Shown: positions 47,970-56,263 of the stretch, in pieces
Layout: each line of letters opens with the position of its first letter
Position numbering within the stretch: position 1 is the stretch's first letter
From: Chelativorans sp. YIM 93263
GTDB lineage: Bacteria > Pseudomonadota > Alphaproteobacteria > Rhizobiales > Rhizobiaceae
Assembly: GCF_028767125.1 (NCBI RefSeq)
Contig: NZ_JAKCWP010000008.1
Coordinates: forward strand, 138,955-202,954
Direction: 5' to 3'
Length of the DNA: 64,000 nucleotides
Translations under genes and position numbers: made by a program
Notes under the pieces: model-generated
Databases searched by the model: none
What the model was told of the DNA's origin: nothing
What the model saw: only the letters and a program-made list of their open reading frames with translations

Positions 47970-49127
47970 ATGGAGTTCGACACGCTCGGTTTTTTCGGCA
48001 TCCTTTTCGGAACGCTCGCGCGGTTCTGGCCTGTGTGGATTGCGCTGGCCACTATTCTCGTTCTCAGCCTGCGCTACAGGAAATACCTCGGCCTTTACGG
48101 TCATCTGTTCGACTCCAACGTTGGAATTGCGGGCCTGATGATCTGCCTCTTCTGGCTCTTCACCGCGGTCTTTGCCGATGTGATTACGCCATTCGGTGCT
48201 TTGGAGCAGGTGCCGGTTCTGAGGAATTCCATGCCCGGAACGATCGACCCCGAGAGCGGGTTGCCCTTCCTGTTCGGTGGTGACCGGCTGGGGCGGGACG
48301 TGTTCTCGCGCATGGTGTTCGGCAGCCAAATCGTGCTGGTCATCGCGCCGGCTGCGACCCTGTTCGCGCTGATGGTGGGAACTACTCTGGGCCTTCCGGC
48401 GGGCTATTATGGCGGGCGGATCGACAATATTCTGTCCTTCCTCGCCAATCTGGTTCTGGCGTTTCCCGTCATCCTGCTCTTTTATCTCCTGGTCACGCCC
48501 GGCATTCGCGAGACCGCCATTCCGCAATGGATGGCAGGGGTATTCTTCATCTTCCCCATGATCTTTTTCTCGACATTGTTCTACACGCGCTTCAGCAGGC
48601 GTCCGGGTCTCCTGGCTGTATTGCTCGCGGCCACGTTTGTGTTGGGTGGTTGGATCTATGCCGGTCTGGTTTTCAATGCTGATCCGCTCGGGCTCGTTTC
48701 GATCCGGCCGAACGAGCTCAATATCTTTGTGGCGGTCGTCTTCGCTTCCAGCCCCGGCGTTTTCCGCATCGTGCGCGGTCTCGTCATGGACATCAAGACA
48801 CGGGACTATGTGTCGGCTGCGCAGACGCGCGGTGAGAATCCCTGGTACATCATGCTCTGGGAGGTTCTGCCCAATGCGCGCGGGCCACTGATCGTCGATG
48901 TATGCCTGAGGATCGGCTATACGACCATCCTGCTTGGTACGCTCGGCTATTTTGGCCTGGGCCTGGCGCCGGAAAGCCCCGACTGGGGGACGGGCATCAA
49001 GGAGTCGAGCCGGCTGCTGCGTGCCTACGTCCATCCCGCGCTGCCGCCGGTTTTCGCGCTCATGTCTTTCGTGCTTGGGCTGAACCTCCTTGCCGACGCT
49101 CTGCGCGAGCAATCCTTGAAAGACTGA
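47970..49127 (+). CDS. ABC transporter permease (DppC-like)
   Basis: A 385-aa permease with six or more membrane helices; longer than usual DppC (about 300 aa) through extra N-terminal and internal hydrophobic segments (FPMIFFSTLFYTRFSRRPGL). The conserved permease loop is AAQTRGENPWYIMLWEVLPN, and the family GGDRLGRDVFSRMVFGSQIV segment is intact. The gene starts 12 nt after the DppB-like gene ends, with AGGAGGG before the ATG. It ends 10 nt before the ATPase. Confidence 0.92.
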   Translation: MEFDTLGFFGILFGTLARFWPVWIALATILVLSLRYRKYLGLYGHLFDSNVGIAGLMICLFWLFTAVFADVITPFGALEQVPVLRNSMPGTIDPESGLPFLFGGDRLGRDVFSRMVFGSQIVLVIAPAATLFALMVGTTLGLPAGYYGGRIDNILSFLANLVLAFPVILLFYLLVTPGIRETAIPQWMAGVFFIFPMIFFSTLFYTRFSRRPGLLAVLLAATFVLGGWIYAGLVFNADPLGLVSIRPNELNIFVAVVFASSPGVFRIVRGLVMDIKTRDYVSAAQTRGENPWYIMLWEVLPNARGPLIVDVCLRIGYTTILLGTLGYFGLGLAPESPDWGTGIKESSRLLRAYVHPALPPVFALMSFVLGLNLLADALREQSLKD

Positions 49128-49137
49128 GGGCAGTGTG

Positions 49138-51267
49138 ATGAACGAAGCCATCAGCGATACCACCGTTCAGGCGAATGCCGAGCCCATCCTGGAAATCGAG
49201 AACCTTTCGATTTCCTTCTACACGCGGGCGGGGGAAATCCCGGCGGTGATGGATTTTTCCTGCAAGGTCATGCCGGGCGAAGCGATGGGAATCGTGGGCG
49301 AATCCGGCTGCGGCAAGTCCACCGTGGCGCTCGGCATCATGCGCGACCTTTCCAATGTCGGCGAGATCGTCGGCGGGCGGATCAAGTTCAAAGGTCGCGA
49401 TATGGGCGAGATGAGCGAGGAGGAACTTCGCAATCTGCGCGGCAATGAGATTTCCATGGTCTATCAGGAGCCGATGGCGAGCCTGAATCCGGCGATGAAA
49501 ATCGGCAAGCAGCTCATGGAAGTGCCGCTGATCCACGAGAAAGTGTCCAAAGAAGAGGCCTGGAACCGCTCAGTAGAGATGGTGCGCGCGGTTCGGCTTC
49601 CGGATCCGGAGCGCATCATGCGGGCCTATCCGCACCAACTTTCCGGTGGTCAGCAGCAGCGTATCGTGATTGCCATGGCTTTGCTTTCCAAGCCGTCGCT
49701 GCTTTTGCTGGATGAGCCGACGACCGCTCTCGATGTGACGGTTGAGGCCGGTATTGTCGAACTGGTGAAGGGGCTCGGCAAGGAATTCGGCACGTCGATG
49801 ATTTTCGTGTCGCACAATCTGGGGCTGATCCTGGAGACCTGCGACAGGATCACGGTGATGTATTCGGGAGAGGCGGTGGAGACGGGCAGCGTCAGGGACG
49901 TATTCGACCGCATGCGCCATCCCTACACGCAGGGGCTTTTCCGCTCCATCCCCCTGCCGGGCGCGGATAAGAATGCGCGGCCGCTGATCGCCATTCCCGG
50001 CCAGTTGCCTTTGCCCCACGAGCGGCCGAAGGGCTGCAACTTCGGCCCGCGTTGTCAGCACTTTGTGGAGGGGCGCTGCGACGCGGCCGAGATCCCCATG
50101 ATAGAGGTGAAAGGGCAGGAAAGCCACGAGTCGCGGTGTATCCGCTTTGACGAGATCGACTGGGCTGCGCTTCCTGAGGGTGCCAAGGTCGAGCGGGAGC
50201 CGGTTTCGCCCGGCGCTCCCATGCTCAAGATCGAAAACCTGAAGAAGTATTATCAGGTATCCACCAACGCGCTTTTCGGCGGCTCGGAGGCGCGTACAGT
50301 CAAGGCGAACGAGGCGATCAGTTTCGAGGCGCGCGAGGCTGAAACCGTCGCCATTGTCGGCGAGTCGGGATGTGGCAAGTCCACGCTTGCCAAGGTTCTG
50401 CTCGGCCTGGAAACCGCGACCGAAGGTACGGTCGTGCTCGACAATGCCGAGATCCAGGACACGGCGGTTGAGGATCGCGATGCCCAGACCGTCGGCGGCA
50501 TTCAGATGGTGTTTCAGAACCCGTTCGACACCCTCAATCCCAGCCATTCGGTGGGTGGGCAGATCATGCGCTCGCTTGAGAAATTCAAGGTCGGGCGTAC
50601 CGTGGCCGAGCGGAAGAACCGAATGCTGGAACTGCTCGATCTGGTGAAGCTTCCGCGCGCCTTCGCCAGCCGCATGCCGCGCCAGCTTTCCGGCGGTCAG
50701 AAGCAGCGCATCGGCGTGGCGCGGGCCTTTGCCGGAAATGCCAAGGTCGTGGTGGCGGACGAGCCGGTCTCCGCGCTCGACGTCTCCGTTCAAGCCGCCG
50801 TGACCGAGCTCCTGATGGACATTCAGCGCAAGAACAAAACGACCATGCTGTTCATCAGCCATGATCTTTCTGTCGTGCGCTATCTCGCCGACCGCGTGGT
50901 CGTCATGTATCTCGGCCATATCGTCGAGCAGGGCACGACCGAGCAGATCTTTTCGCCGCCCTATCATCCCTATACGGAGGCGCTTCTATCGGCGATCCCA
51001 ATCGCCGATACCTCAGTGCGTAAGAAGCACATCGTGCTCGAAGGCGATATTCCCTCGGCCATGGATCCGCCTTCCGGTTGTCCCTTTCAGACGCGCTGCC
51101 CCTACAAGCACCTGGTGCCGGAGAATCGCTGCGAGCGTGAGCTGCCGCCTCTCAGGGACCTCGGGGGCGGGCACAGGAGCCTCTGCTGGCTGGAAAACGA
51201 AGTCCTGAGCAAGATGGAGCCCGTCATAAGTTTTGACGAGGGGAAAGAGGCCGAGCCGCAGAGTTGA
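49138..51267 (+). CDS. Fused double ATPase of a peptide-type ABC transporter
   Basis: A 709-aa protein that is DppD and DppF joined in one chain. ATPase 1 (about residues 15-335) has Walker A GESGCGKSTVALG, signature LSGGQQQRIVIAMAL and Walker B LLLLDEPTTALDVT, then the oligopeptide C-terminal Cys domain (GCNFGPRCQHFVEGRCD). ATPase 2 (about 360-700) has GESGCGKSTLAKV, LSGGQKQRIGVARAF, VVVADEPVSALDVS and a second Cys domain (GCPFQTRCPYKHLVPENRC). Both sites look active. The start is ATG at 49138; a GTG directly before it is possible. It completes a self-sufficient importer operon. Confidence 0.95.
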   Translation: MNEAISDTTVQANAEPILEIENLSISFYTRAGEIPAVMDFSCKVMPGEAMGIVGESGCGKSTVALGIMRDLSNVGEIVGGRIKFKGRDMGEMSEEELRNLRGNEISMVYQEPMASLNPAMKIGKQLMEVPLIHEKVSKEEAWNRSVEMVRAVRLPDPERIMRAYPHQLSGGQQQRIVIAMALLSKPSLLLLDEPTTALDVTVEAGIVELVKGLGKEFGTSMIFVSHNLGLILETCDRITVMYSGEAVETGSVRDVFDRMRHPYTQGLFRSIPLPGADKNARPLIAIPGQLPLPHERPKGCNFGPRCQHFVEGRCDAAEIPMIEVKGQESHESRCIRFDEIDWAALPEGAKVEREPVSPGAPMLKIENLKKYYQVSTNALFGGSEARTVKANEAISFEAREAETVAIVGESGCGKSTLAKVLLGLETATEGTVVLDNAEIQDTAVEDRDAQTVGGIQMVFQNPFDTLNPSHSVGGQIMRSLEKFKVGRTVAERKNRMLELLDLVKLPRAFASRMPRQLSGGQKQRIGVARAFAGNAKVVVADEPVSALDVSVQAAVTELLMDIQRKNKTTMLFISHDLSVVRYLADRVVVMYLGHIVEQGTTEQIFSPPYHPYTEALLSAIPIADTSVRKKHIVLEGDIPSAMDPPSGCPFQTRCPYKHLVPENRCERELPPLRDLGGGHRSLCWLENEVLSKMEPVISFDEGKEAEPQS

Positions 51268-51304
51268 GAGTTGCGGGAACGCAGATTGGCGGTACACTTC
51301 AGGC

Positions 51305-51688
51305 TTGGCGAATGGAGCCTCTCATGTATCTCAATTTGCTGAATTGCCCGTCTTCGACCAAGATCGGGCGATAGCCTTCTATACCGAGAAACTGTCCTGG
51401 ACCGTCGCGGTGGATAGCGCTTATGGCCAGGGTGGATGGCGCTGGGTCGAACTGGCGCTTCCGGGCGCGCGTACGCATCTGCATTTCAGCTCGCGCAGTG
51501 ATGATACGCCATCCGACAAGCCTATGCTTGTTCTCGTGACGGAGAACCTTCACGAAACGATCGACCAGCTGAAGGCGGAAGGTGTCGAAATCATCACCGA
51601 GCCTCGGGAGGCGCCCTGGACCAAGGGTGTTGTCTTCGCGGAGTTCCGTGACAGCGAAGGCAACCGAATCGTTATTAATCAGGAGTGA
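51305..51688 (+). CDS. VOC-superfamily (glyoxalase/bleomycin resistance-like) protein without ATG start
   Basis: A 127-aa VOC protein. The fold is clear: VSQFAELPVFDQDRAIAFYT, then GGWRWVELALPGARTHLHFS and the C-terminal GVVFAEFRDSEGNRIVINQ. No ATG is in frame anywhere upstream of the fold; the nearest ATG (51324) is in another frame and stops after 16 codons. The TTG at 51305 is the best initiator, but its ribosome binding site is poor. A one-base frameshift at the start is an alternative. Confidence 0.7.
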   Translation: MANGASHVSQFAELPVFDQDRAIAFYTEKLSWTVAVDSAYGQGGWRWVELALPGARTHLHFSSRSDDTPSDKPMLVLVTENLHETIDQLKAEGVEIITEPREAPWTKGVVFAEFRDSEGNRIVINQE

Positions 51689-51695
51689 GTGAAGT

Positions 51696-51716
51696 GGGCG
51701 GCGCTGACCGCCGCCC
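51696..51716. terminator. Hairpin between convergent VOC and GST genes
   Basis: GGGCGGCG and CGCCGCCC form an 8-bp perfect stem with a 5-nt loop in the 37-nt gap between two convergent stop codons. A T tract is missing, but the stem could serve both strands. Confidence 0.45.
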
Positions 51717-51725
51717 CTTCTACAG

Positions 51726-52397
51726 TCAGGCGGCGGCTTTATCCATCTGCGCGAGCACACCGTCGTGCTTGTGCAGGAAACGGCGGAGCCGCTCATTGTA
51801 ATCCGGCACCACGGCCGTCTTCACCGATGGACGCTCCGCCAGCGCCTTGCGCCATTTCTGCACCTTTGTCAGACCATCGAAGACGCCGAGATCGGTGATC
51901 TGGTCGATCACGTCGAAGTAGCGGAAGGCGGGAGCGAAAACAGCGTCAACGACTGAGAAGTTCTCGCCGGCGAAGTATGGCCCATCGCCGAGCTCATCTT
52001 CCAGACGGGTGAGTTTCTCCTTGAGCGCGGCAGTGGCCGCATGGAACTTCTCGCGCTCGGGCGTGGTCTCCAACGTCCAGATGTCGCCGAGCGCCGCCGA
52101 GCCGATCTCCATCCACGCCCGGTGGCGGGCACGCCTGATAGGGTCTTCCGGGTGGAGACGCGGTGGATAGGTTTCATCCAGGTATTCGACAATCGGAGAG
52201 CTCTCGAACAGCACATGTTCGCCGACTTTCAACACGGGGACCTTGCCACGTGGAGAGATGGCGAGGAACCAGTCCGGCTTGTTCTGAAGGTCGATGTCGA
52301 TGCGCTCGAACGGCACGTCCTTCTCCTTGAGAACAATGGCCGAGCGCTGGACAAAGGGGCATAGGTCGAAGGAGACGAGGGTAAGTTTCTCTTGCAT
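51726..52397 (-). CDS. Glutathione S-transferase family protein
   Basis: A 223-aa GST. The N-terminal thioredoxin-like domain has the cysteine-type active site S9-F-D-L-C13-P-F, as in omega/zeta/lambda-like GSTs that reduce or deglutathionylate, and the glutathione-binding PRGKVPVLKVGEHVLFESSP. The C-terminal helical domain has GDGPYFAGENFSVVDAVFAP. Substrate unknown. It is divergent from a MarR gene, with matching palindromes in between. Confidence 0.92.
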   Translation of the reverse strand: MQEKLTLVSFDLCPFVQRSAIVLKEKDVPFERIDIDLQNKPDWFLAISPRGKVPVLKVGEHVLFESSPIVEYLDETYPPRLHPEDPIRRARHRAWMEIGSAALGDIWTLETTPEREKFHAATAALKEKLTRLEDELGDGPYFAGENFSVVDAVFAPAFRYFDVIDQITDLGVFDGLTKVQKWRKALAERPSVKTAVVPDYNERLRRFLHKHDGVLAQMDKAAA

Positions 52398-52422
52398 CCG
52401 AATTCTCCTGGGTGCTGGAACT

Positions 52423-52440
52423 TTAATGCAGTTGCATCTA
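52423..52440. promoter_or_regulatory. MarR-type operator 1 of the GST/MarR pair
   Basis: ATGCA-GT-TGCAT is the perfect core of an 18-nt site that matches the palindrome at 52470-52487. It lies 26 nt before the GST start codon. Confidence 0.55.
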
Positions 52441-52469
52441 TATTGGCCTTGAGAGATCCTGAGTCAAGG

Positions 52470-52487
52470 TAGATGCATGTGCATCTA
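52470..52487. promoter_or_regulatory. MarR-type operator 2 of the GST/MarR pair
   Basis: TAGATGCA-TG-TGCATCTA is a perfect 18-nt inverted repeat 20 nt before the MarR start codon. Its shape and position are typical of MarR dimer sites. Confidence 0.7.
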
Positions 52488-52506
52488 ATAAATAAATGGT
52501 GAGGGC

Positions 52507-52941
52507 ATGGCAGAGGACAAGCATGAAGCGGCCGTCGACGCCTGGATCGCTCTTGCGCGCGCTCAGCGCGTGGCGATGGCCCGTGTCGAGGCGCGGCTGA
52601 AAGAGGCGGGATTGCCGTCGCTGTCTTGGTACGACGCGCTGTGGGAGTTGGAGAAAGCGGGGGAGGCTGGACTACGACCCTATGCGTTGGAGGAGGCGCT
52701 GCTGTTCGAACAGTACAACCTTTCGCGGCTGGCCGAGCGCATGTGCAAGGCCGGTCTGATCGAGCGTCGTGCCTGTCCGGAAGATCGGCGCGGGCAAATT
52801 CTGCATATCAGTGCTGAAGGCCGCGCCTTGAGGCAGCGCATGTGGGCTGTTTACGAGCAGGCGATCGAGGAAGCCGTCGGCTGCCGGTTGACCGCGGAGG
52901 AAGCTGAGACGCTGAGCGGGCTCTTGAAAAAGCTGACGTGA
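52507..52941 (+). CDS. MarR-family transcriptional regulator
   Basis: A 144-aa MarR regulator. The winged helix is about residues 30-115: LKEAGLPSLSWYDALWELEK, FEQYNLSRLAERMCKAGLIE (recognition helix region), RACPEDRRGQILHISAEG (wing). One cysteine per wing and one in the recognition region could sense oxidants. Divergent from a GST; the two palindromes between them are very likely its binding sites. Confidence 0.92.
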   Translation: MAEDKHEAAVDAWIALARAQRVAMARVEARLKEAGLPSLSWYDALWELEKAGEAGLRPYALEEALLFEQYNLSRLAERMCKAGLIERRACPEDRRGQILHISAEGRALRQRMWAVYEQAIEEAVGCRLTAEEAETLSGLLKKLT

Positions 52942-53020
52942 GCGCCCTCGACCGGTCGCCTCTTCCCAGTTTCTCAGAACGCATTCCAGCGATGACACCA
53001 GAGGGTGGGAGCTCTTTTCT

Positions 53021-53034
53021 TATTGTGGACAATA
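53021..53034. promoter_or_regulatory. Palindrome upstream of the Rrf2 gene
   Basis: TATTGT-GG-ACAATA is a perfect inverted repeat 39 nt before the Rrf2 start. Just after it, AATATCC occurs twice 16 nt apart (53035 and 53051). These are candidate Rrf2 sites. Confidence 0.5.
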
Positions 53035-53073
53035 AATATCCATGATAGATAATATCCAGGATTGGAGAAGGCG

Positions 53074-53592
53074 ATGAAACTTAGCGACGGAGTTGAAGCG
53101 GCTATTCATTGCGCGACCCTTCTGGCCGGGCTGGAAGAGGGGCGCACCCTGCCGGCCAGCGCGCTGGCGGAGTATCACGGCGTTTCGCAAAGCTATCTCT
53201 TGAAGCACTTGCAAGCGCTTTCGGCGGCGAAGGTGCTTGAATCAGTGCCGGGTCCCAATGGCGGTTACCGGCTAGCGCGCGGGCCGTCGCGTATCAGCCT
53301 CCTCGATATCGTTTTGGCTGTGGAGGGGCGACAACCGGCGTTTCGGTGCGCCGAAATCCGGCAGCGCGGGCCGGGCGCGCTGGAGCCGGAGGTCTATGTG
53401 AAACCTTGCGGTATCAATGCCGCCATGTTGAAGGCCGAGCAGGCCTATCGGGCCGTGCTCGCCGAGACGAAGCTTACCGACGTGATCGCGGGATATCAGG
53501 CAGATGCCGATCCGCGGGCGATTGCGTTCGGTTGCGCCTTTCTGGCGCGTCACCAGCGGCCGCGAGCCGCATCCTCCCCAGAGTCAGAATGA
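53074..53592 (+). CDS. Rrf2-family regulator
   Basis: A 172-aa Rrf2 regulator. The winged helix (residues 1-75) reads MKLSDGVEAAIHCATLLAG, HGVSQSYLLKHLQALSAAKV and VPGPNGGYRLARG. It lacks the three-Cys Fe-S motif of IscR or NsrR, but has C92 and C112 either side of RQRGPGALEPEVYVK, which could form a redox switch. The start at 53074 follows TTGGAGAAGGCG. It heads an operon with an AhpD-like and a DoxX gene, suggesting an oxidative or electrophile response. Confidence 0.92.
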   Translation: MKLSDGVEAAIHCATLLAGLEEGRTLPASALAEYHGVSQSYLLKHLQALSAAKVLESVPGPNGGYRLARGPSRISLLDIVLAVEGRQPAFRCAEIRQRGPGALEPEVYVKPCGINAAMLKAEQAYRAVLAETKLTDVIAGYQADADPRAIAFGCAFLARHQRPRAASSPESE

Positions 53593-53604
53593 AAGGACAT
53601 ATAG

Positions 53605-54069
53605 ATGGAAGCACGTCTCGATTTTTTTCAGTCTTCGCCGGAGCTTATGAAGAACGTTCGGGCCCTTGAGATGGCAATACGGGAAGCTAGCGTGGACAAA
53701 GGCCTCCTGCATCTCATCAAGCTCAGGGCATCACAGATTAACGGCTGCTCCTATTGCGTCGAGATGCACAGCCGTGAGGCGCGCGAGGACGGAGAGAGCG
53801 AGCCGCGCGTGCATTTGGTTGCCGCGTGGCGGGAGTCGCCGCTTTTTTCCGAGCGTGAGCGCGCCGCTTTCGCCTGGACTGAGAAGCTCACAAAGCTGTC
53901 CGACGGGCCGGTGGAGGATGAACTATACGAGGAGATGCTCAAGCATTTCAGCGAGAAAGAGCTGGTCGATCTCTCCGTCGCCATCTCGATGATCAATACG
54001 TGGAACCGGCTCTGTGTCGCTTTCCACGCCATTCATCCGGTCTCCGAGAAACACACTCTCGCCGCATAG
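53605..54069 (+). CDS. AhpD-like carboxymuconolactone decarboxylase-family protein
   Basis: A 154-aa protein of the AhpD/CMD fold. The redox motif C48-S-Y-C51 with H55 (INGCSYCVEMHSREA) is that of alkylhydroperoxidase D-like proteins, so disulfide-based peroxide reduction is more likely than decarboxylation. Helices SVDKGLLHLIKLRA and KELVDLSVAISMINTWNR complete the family pattern. AAAGGACATATAG precedes the ATG. It lies 12 nt after the Rrf2 gene. Confidence 0.92.
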   Translation: MEARLDFFQSSPELMKNVRALEMAIREASVDKGLLHLIKLRASQINGCSYCVEMHSREAREDGESEPRVHLVAAWRESPLFSERERAAFAWTEKLTKLSDGPVEDELYEEMLKHFSEKELVDLSVAISMINTWNRLCVAFHAIHPVSEKHTLAA

Positions 54070-54139
54070 GACTGCGGACCGGCGGAAGCGCCGTCTAATG
54101 GCGGCGCATCCGACACCTGACCATCTAAGGAGTCTTTCA

Positions 54140-54517
54140 GTGCCTGCTGAAACCTTGAACCTGACTATCGCCCTCGGCCACCTGCTCCTCGGCGGGGCTT
54201 TTGTTTATGCGGGGGTTCGCAACGTGCGGAGCATCCCCGTTCTTACGCAAGTGATTGGCGCACGCGGCGTGCCGCAAGCCCGGCTCGTACTGATTGCTGG
54301 TATTGCTTTGCAGATTGTTTGCGGCGCACTTTTAGTTGCTGGCTTGTGGACATCTGCCGCAGCAATGGGGTTGATCGCGTTCCTCCTTGCCGCGACGCTT
54401 CTGTTTCACAATTTCTGGGACCATGCGGGGCTGGATCGGAGCAATCGTATAAACGGAGTCATCAGCAATATCGCCTTGGCTGGCGCCTTTATTCTGGTGA
54501 TCGCGGCAGCGCGGTAG
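54140..54517 (+). CDS. DoxX-family membrane protein
   Basis: A 125-aa inner-membrane protein with four hydrophobic helices, typical of DoxX: TIALGHLLLGGAFVYAGVRN, ARLVLIAGIALQIVCGALLV, MGLIAFLLAATLLFHNFW and GVISNIALAGAFILVIAA. DoxX proteins sometimes work with thiosulfate or thioredoxin-like partners at the membrane. It starts with GTG at 54140 because AAGGAG lies 7 nt upstream; ATGs at 54014 and 54098 would overlap AhpD and lack support. Third gene of the Rrf2 operon. Confidence 0.85.
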   Translation: MPAETLNLTIALGHLLLGGAFVYAGVRNVRSIPVLTQVIGARGVPQARLVLIAGIALQIVCGALLVAGLWTSAAAMGLIAFLLAATLLFHNFWDHAGLDRSNRINGVISNIALAGAFILVIAAAR

Positions 54518-54533
54518 CCCCTATATAACAGTC

Positions 54534-55601
54534 CTAACGGGATGCGGAGGGTTTGAAGGAAATGCCTTGAGCCAGCTCCGTGGCGCGGAGCAGGGCCGCG
54601 CCCGTCGCCATCACCATCTGCGGCAGCAGCATCCATTCCAGCGTCCATGCGGAGCCGGACCGCTCATTTTCATGCACCAGCGCGTGGTGCAGGCCGGGAA
54701 AGAGCGTGGCGTTGAACCGGGCGAGCGTGACGAGCGCCTCCGCCTTCACGGGGTTCTTTTTATGCGGCATGGCGGATGAGCCGCCGCCGCCGGAAAGTTC
54801 AACCTCGCCCATTTTGTTTTGCGCCATTAATGCAACGTCTTGGCCCATTTTTCCCAGGCTTCCGGTGGTCAGCGACAGCACGGAAGCGAAATCGGCAAGT
54901 CCGTCGCGTTCGGAGTGGCGGGGATGATCAACGCGGTTGAGGTCCAGCGCTTTCGCCAGGCGATCTGCCACCGCCGGACCCTTGTCGCCCAGCTTGTCGA
55001 GCGTACCGGCGGCACCTCCGAAGTGAAGGATTTCGACTTCCGACCGCACCCTTTCCAGCCGTGTGCGATGACGCTCCAACGGCTCCCGCCAGGAGCGGAT
55101 CTTTCGACGGGCGGTCACGGGAATGGCCGCCTGCATACGCGTATGCGCCATCACCTCGATGTGGCCGTCGCGTTCTTCGAGCGCCGCGAGCGCCTCGATC
55201 ACTCCCTCGAAACGGGAGAGAAGCGACTCGCAGGCTTGCTTCAGGCGCAGCGCAAGACTGGTGTCGATGACATCCTGGCTCGTGGCGCCGAAGTGCAGGT
55301 TTTTCCTGTGCTCCTCGTCAAGAAGTGCGCGGAGCTCTGTAAGAAGTGCCGGCACGACGACGCCGTCGCGCGCAACACCAGCCGCTAGGGCACCCATATC
55401 GGGGGCGAACACATCCGTGGCGCGTTTGATGGCTGCGACGGCATCTTTCGGGATGATGTCTTCGGCCGCTTCCGCCTCGGCGAGCGCGATCTCGAAGCGC
55501 AGCATCTGCAGAATGTCCGTGCTCGCGGAGAAGCACTCGAGCAGTGCCGGATCGCCGAGCAGGTTGCCGAGAAACGGGTGGTCGAAAGCGGATGTGGTCA
55601 T
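54534..55601 (-). CDS. pcaB: 3-carboxy-cis,cis-muconate cycloisomerase
   Basis: PcaB, 355 aa, lactonises 3-carboxymuconate in the protocatechuate branch of the beta-ketoadipate pathway. It belongs to the fumarase/adenylosuccinate lyase superfamily with the signature GSSAMPHKKNPVKAE (about residues 274-288) and the catalytic-region motifs NLHFGATSQDVIDTSL and MAHTRMQAAIPVT. The length fits the short rhizobial form rather than the roughly 450-aa pseudomonad one. Last gene of the pobA-pcaCHGB operon. Confidence 0.95.
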   Translation of the reverse strand: MTTSAFDHPFLGNLLGDPALLECFSASTDILQMLRFEIALAEAEAAEDIIPKDAVAAIKRATDVFAPDMGALAAGVARDGVVVPALLTELRALLDEEHRKNLHFGATSQDVIDTSLALRLKQACESLLSRFEGVIEALAALEERDGHIEVMAHTRMQAAIPVTARRKIRSWREPLERHRTRLERVRSEVEILHFGGAAGTLDKLGDKGPAVADRLAKALDLNRVDHPRHSERDGLADFASVLSLTTGSLGKMGQDVALMAQNKMGEVELSGGGGSSAMPHKKNPVKAEALVTLARFNATLFPGLHHALVHENERSGSAWTLEWMLLPQMVMATGAALLRATELAQGISFKPSASR

Positions 55602-55646
55602 CGTCGATGCACTGCGGCAGCCATATGCAAACTCGCGCCCATTGTA

Positions 55647-56261
55647 TCACACGTCGAAGAACACCGTCTCCTGATCACCCTGTAGATGGATGTCGAAGGT
55701 ATAGGTGTTGCCATTGCGCGGCGCGACAAGGGTAGGCACGCGCTTTTGGTGTTCAAGGCGCGTCAGCACCGGGTCTTCGGCGTTCGCCTCTTCCTCGTCG
55801 CCGAAATACATGCGCGTCTGCAGGCCGATATTAATGCCGCGCGCGACGATCCACAGCGAGATGTGCGGCGCTTGCAGGCGGCCGTCGGTGAAGGGAACAC
55901 GGCCGGGTTTGATGGTCTCGAAGGTGAAGACGCCCGTTTCCATGTCCGAAGCCTGGCGCCCCCATCCGGTAAAGTTGGGATCCGCCTTGCCGCGCGGCTC
56001 CGACGGTGAATTGTATAAGCCATCGGTATCCGCTTGCCAGACTTCGATCAGCGCATCCTTGATGATGGAGCCAGTGCCGTCGAAAATCCGCATCTCGACC
56101 GTGATCCGCTCGCCCCTGGTCTTCTCATTGACCATGTGCACGCCGAGATCCTCAGGGTAGATGCCATTGATATCGCACACATTCGGGGTCATGCCGATAT
56201 GGACATAAGGCCCGCCGGTCTGGGACGCCGTCTCTTTGAGCCTTGTCAGTGTCTGCGCCAT
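55647..56261 (-). CDS. pcaG: Protocatechuate 3,4-dioxygenase alpha subunit
   Basis: PcaG, 204 aa, structural partner of PcaH in the intradiol ring-cleaving dioxygenase. The sequence has the intradiol fold: GGPYVHIGMTPNVCDINGI, DALIEVWQADTDGLYNSPSE, FTFETIKPGRVPFTDGRLQA and PHISLWIVARGINIG. As expected for the alpha chain, the iron ligands are not all kept. The start at 56261 (MAQTLTRL) follows GGAGGG at the pcaH end; a start two codons earlier is possible. It sits 2 nt after pcaH. Confidence 0.95.
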   Translation of the reverse strand: MAQTLTRLKETASQTGGPYVHIGMTPNVCDINGIYPEDLGVHMVNEKTRGERITVEMRIFDGTGSIIKDALIEVWQADTDGLYNSPSEPRGKADPNFTGWGRQASDMETGVFTFETIKPGRVPFTDGRLQAPHISLWIVARGINIGLQTRMYFGDEEEANAEDPVLTRLEHQKRVPTLVAPRNGNTYTFDIHLQGDQETVFFDV

Positions 56262-56263
56262 GA

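Noticed and set aside
47706-49163. A 485-aa minus-strand frame opposite the permease genes
   Set aside because: Polar, low-information composition with no domain, lying opposite two clear ABC permeases.
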